Source: Arion vulgaris (taxonomy: Eukaryota; Mollusca; Gastropoda; Stylommatophora; Arionidae). From it: a stretch of 64,000 bases of DNA. Made by a program: the position numbers and the translations under genes. Shown in pieces: positions 1-64,000 of the stretch. The notes below the pieces were generated by a model. The model made no database searches. It was not told the origin of the DNA and worked only from the letters and a program-made list of their open reading frames with translations. The stretch's first letter is position 1, and each line of letters begins with the position of its first letter. Location of the stretch: contig CM036754.1 in assembly GCA_020796225.1 (NCBI GenBank), positions 15,077,367 to 15,141,366 on the forward strand, given 5' to 3'.

Positions 1-269
1 TAGTGAAAGTAGGCCTAACTGTTGTGGTAGCACCATGCTTATAGGGTGCAGGGAAAAGATCTCAGCGACAGTGCACAAACTCTGCAGTACCGGCAAGGGT
101 TCCCGATGTAACTTAGAAGATGGTCAAAATATTTTGTTGGAATGTAGAAATAAAGTAGCATAATTAACAGAAACAACAGCAAACAAATCAAAAAAAGCTG
201 AAAAATAAGAGAAAAAAATTTCTAATGATTAAGAAATAAACTAAATATTTAGATATACAGAGAGTTGTG

Positions 270-612
270 GTACTTCTGAAAGCCATACTAGACGACTTGA
301 CTTATTCCTCTCTGTTTCTCGTGGAGCATAGGACCTCAACAGTTCACCACTCTTCTTGGTCTCTGGCTGTTTTATTTATGGTCTCCCAGGATATTCGAGC
401 ACTCTTCAGTTCCCCAAGAAGACATTGCCTTCAGGTGTTTAGGGCATCCCTTTTTTTTCTCTCGGATTCCACTGGTGTTTGTCTAGTGACACTTGACTGT
501 GTCTTCAGCAGTGTATGCCAGAGCCATCACCATTTTCTTCTCTTGACTTGGGTCATGATAGGTTCCAGTCTGGTTCTTATCCACAGGTCTGTGTTTGCAA
601 CTCTATCATACC
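270..612 (-). pseudogene. Relic of a LINE reverse-transcriptase C-terminus
   Basis: Minus-strand reading in broken frames gives WRWLGHTL, TRQTPVW, KRKRGCPKHTWRR, ISWETI and ARDREEWR, the characteristic tail of RTE/CR1-type LINE polyproteins. Only this tail is present. It lies in the intron downstream of exon 40. Confidence 0.7.
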
Positions 613-761
613 ATCTCCCATACTAGATAGGATGGCTAAATACATGCAGAAGACGACAACATAAATCTAACACCATAAAAAAGAGAAAATGTTGGGAGAT
701 TTATTACAACTAACCTGGATGTGGAGATGGCACTTGATCGAATTAGAATAATGCTATTTAC

Positions 762-63658
<62,897 letters not shown>

Positions 63659-63945
63659 CTGTAAAAGTTAACCAAATCAGAAAGAATTTAAATAATCACG
63701 TTTATTTGTAATGCATTTGGTGTTCTTGTGTTATGTTACAGTAATTACAACAATCAGTTCCATGCCCCTCTTTTTCTGACCTGATGCTGAAGGCAAAACA
63801 AGAATCGAGAATGGATAGATAGTTCCATAAAAGTAAGCAGAATCTTCATTTTATACTACTGTATTTCAAACATATATGATGACGATTTCTCAATAGTAGT
63901 GCTTGTAGAACCTGGAAGTTGACATAAAACGATAGAAGACAACTA

Positions 63946-64000
63946 GTCATGACAGAGATGAAGTGTCTACACAGAACGCTGGGAGTATTAAAAAGAGACC
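63946..64000 (+). pseudogene. Start of a LINE reverse-transcriptase relic running off the window
   Basis: Reads MTEMKCLHRTLGVLKRD, matching the EMKCLRRxLGIxxRDR block that precedes the tail in LINE polyproteins. Cut by the window end. Confidence 0.5.

Noticed and set aside
267..626. Plus-strand open frame of 119 codons
   Set aside because: It is antisense to a recognisable LINE reverse-transcriptase tail on the minus strand.

Overview
This is a eukaryotic, metazoan genomic window. One large multi-exon gene on the minus strand covers almost all of it: the cytoplasmic dynein 1 heavy chain (DYNC1H1, Dhc64C in flies). I could place 40 exon positions (41 exons including one alternative pair). They run from the tail region at the right (63658) to coiled coil 2 of the stalk at the left (762). 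Both ends of the gene lie outside the window. Together the exons encode about 2,280 residues: distal tail and linker, AAA1 to AAA4, stalk coiled coil 1, the microtubule-binding domain and stalk coiled coil 2. Every exon was placed by reading frame, splice dinucleotides and phase continuity against the dynein family.

The main result is at the stalk tip. The exon carrying the end of CC1 and the first half of the microtubule-binding domain is present twice, at 6646-6841 and 5424-5619. Both copies are exactly 196 nt, in the same phase, with good splice sites and open frames. They encode related but distinct 66-residue segments (43 of 66 identical). Because 196 is not a multiple of three, a transcript with both or neither would shift frame, so the pair is predicted to be mutually exclusive. 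The gene may therefore make two dynein motors with different microtubule-binding heads.

Three points in the gene depart from an intact reading: a 1-nt insertion in exon 18 (AAA2), a 1-nt deletion in exon 25 (AAA3), and a GG instead of AG acceptor before exon 34. The rest of the frame is clean, so consensus errors in the assembly are the likeliest cause. One intron (after exon 3) uses a GC donor.

The introns are packed with mobile-element debris. There is an I-type LINE with an RNase H domain and a GAA tail (31556-33349, 2075-2690) and a second RNase H LINE family (2990-3861, 28442-28641, 13173-13905, 43655-44110). About fifteen short relics are the C-terminal tails of RTE/CR1/L2-like reverse transcriptases. 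At least three short SINE families occur (here called A, B and C), many with exact target-site duplications, plus further tRNA-like SINE heads. A pogo/Tigger DNA transposon with terminal repeats and TA duplications sits at 15040-17377. A foldback family has six members. There are several minisatellites and a 150-bp TA tract. The LINE tails and SINE style suggest a lophotrochozoan, probably a mollusc; this is inference, and the species cannot be named from the sequence. I saw no other host gene, no convincing functional tRNA or rRNA gene, no CRISPR array and no viral gene.
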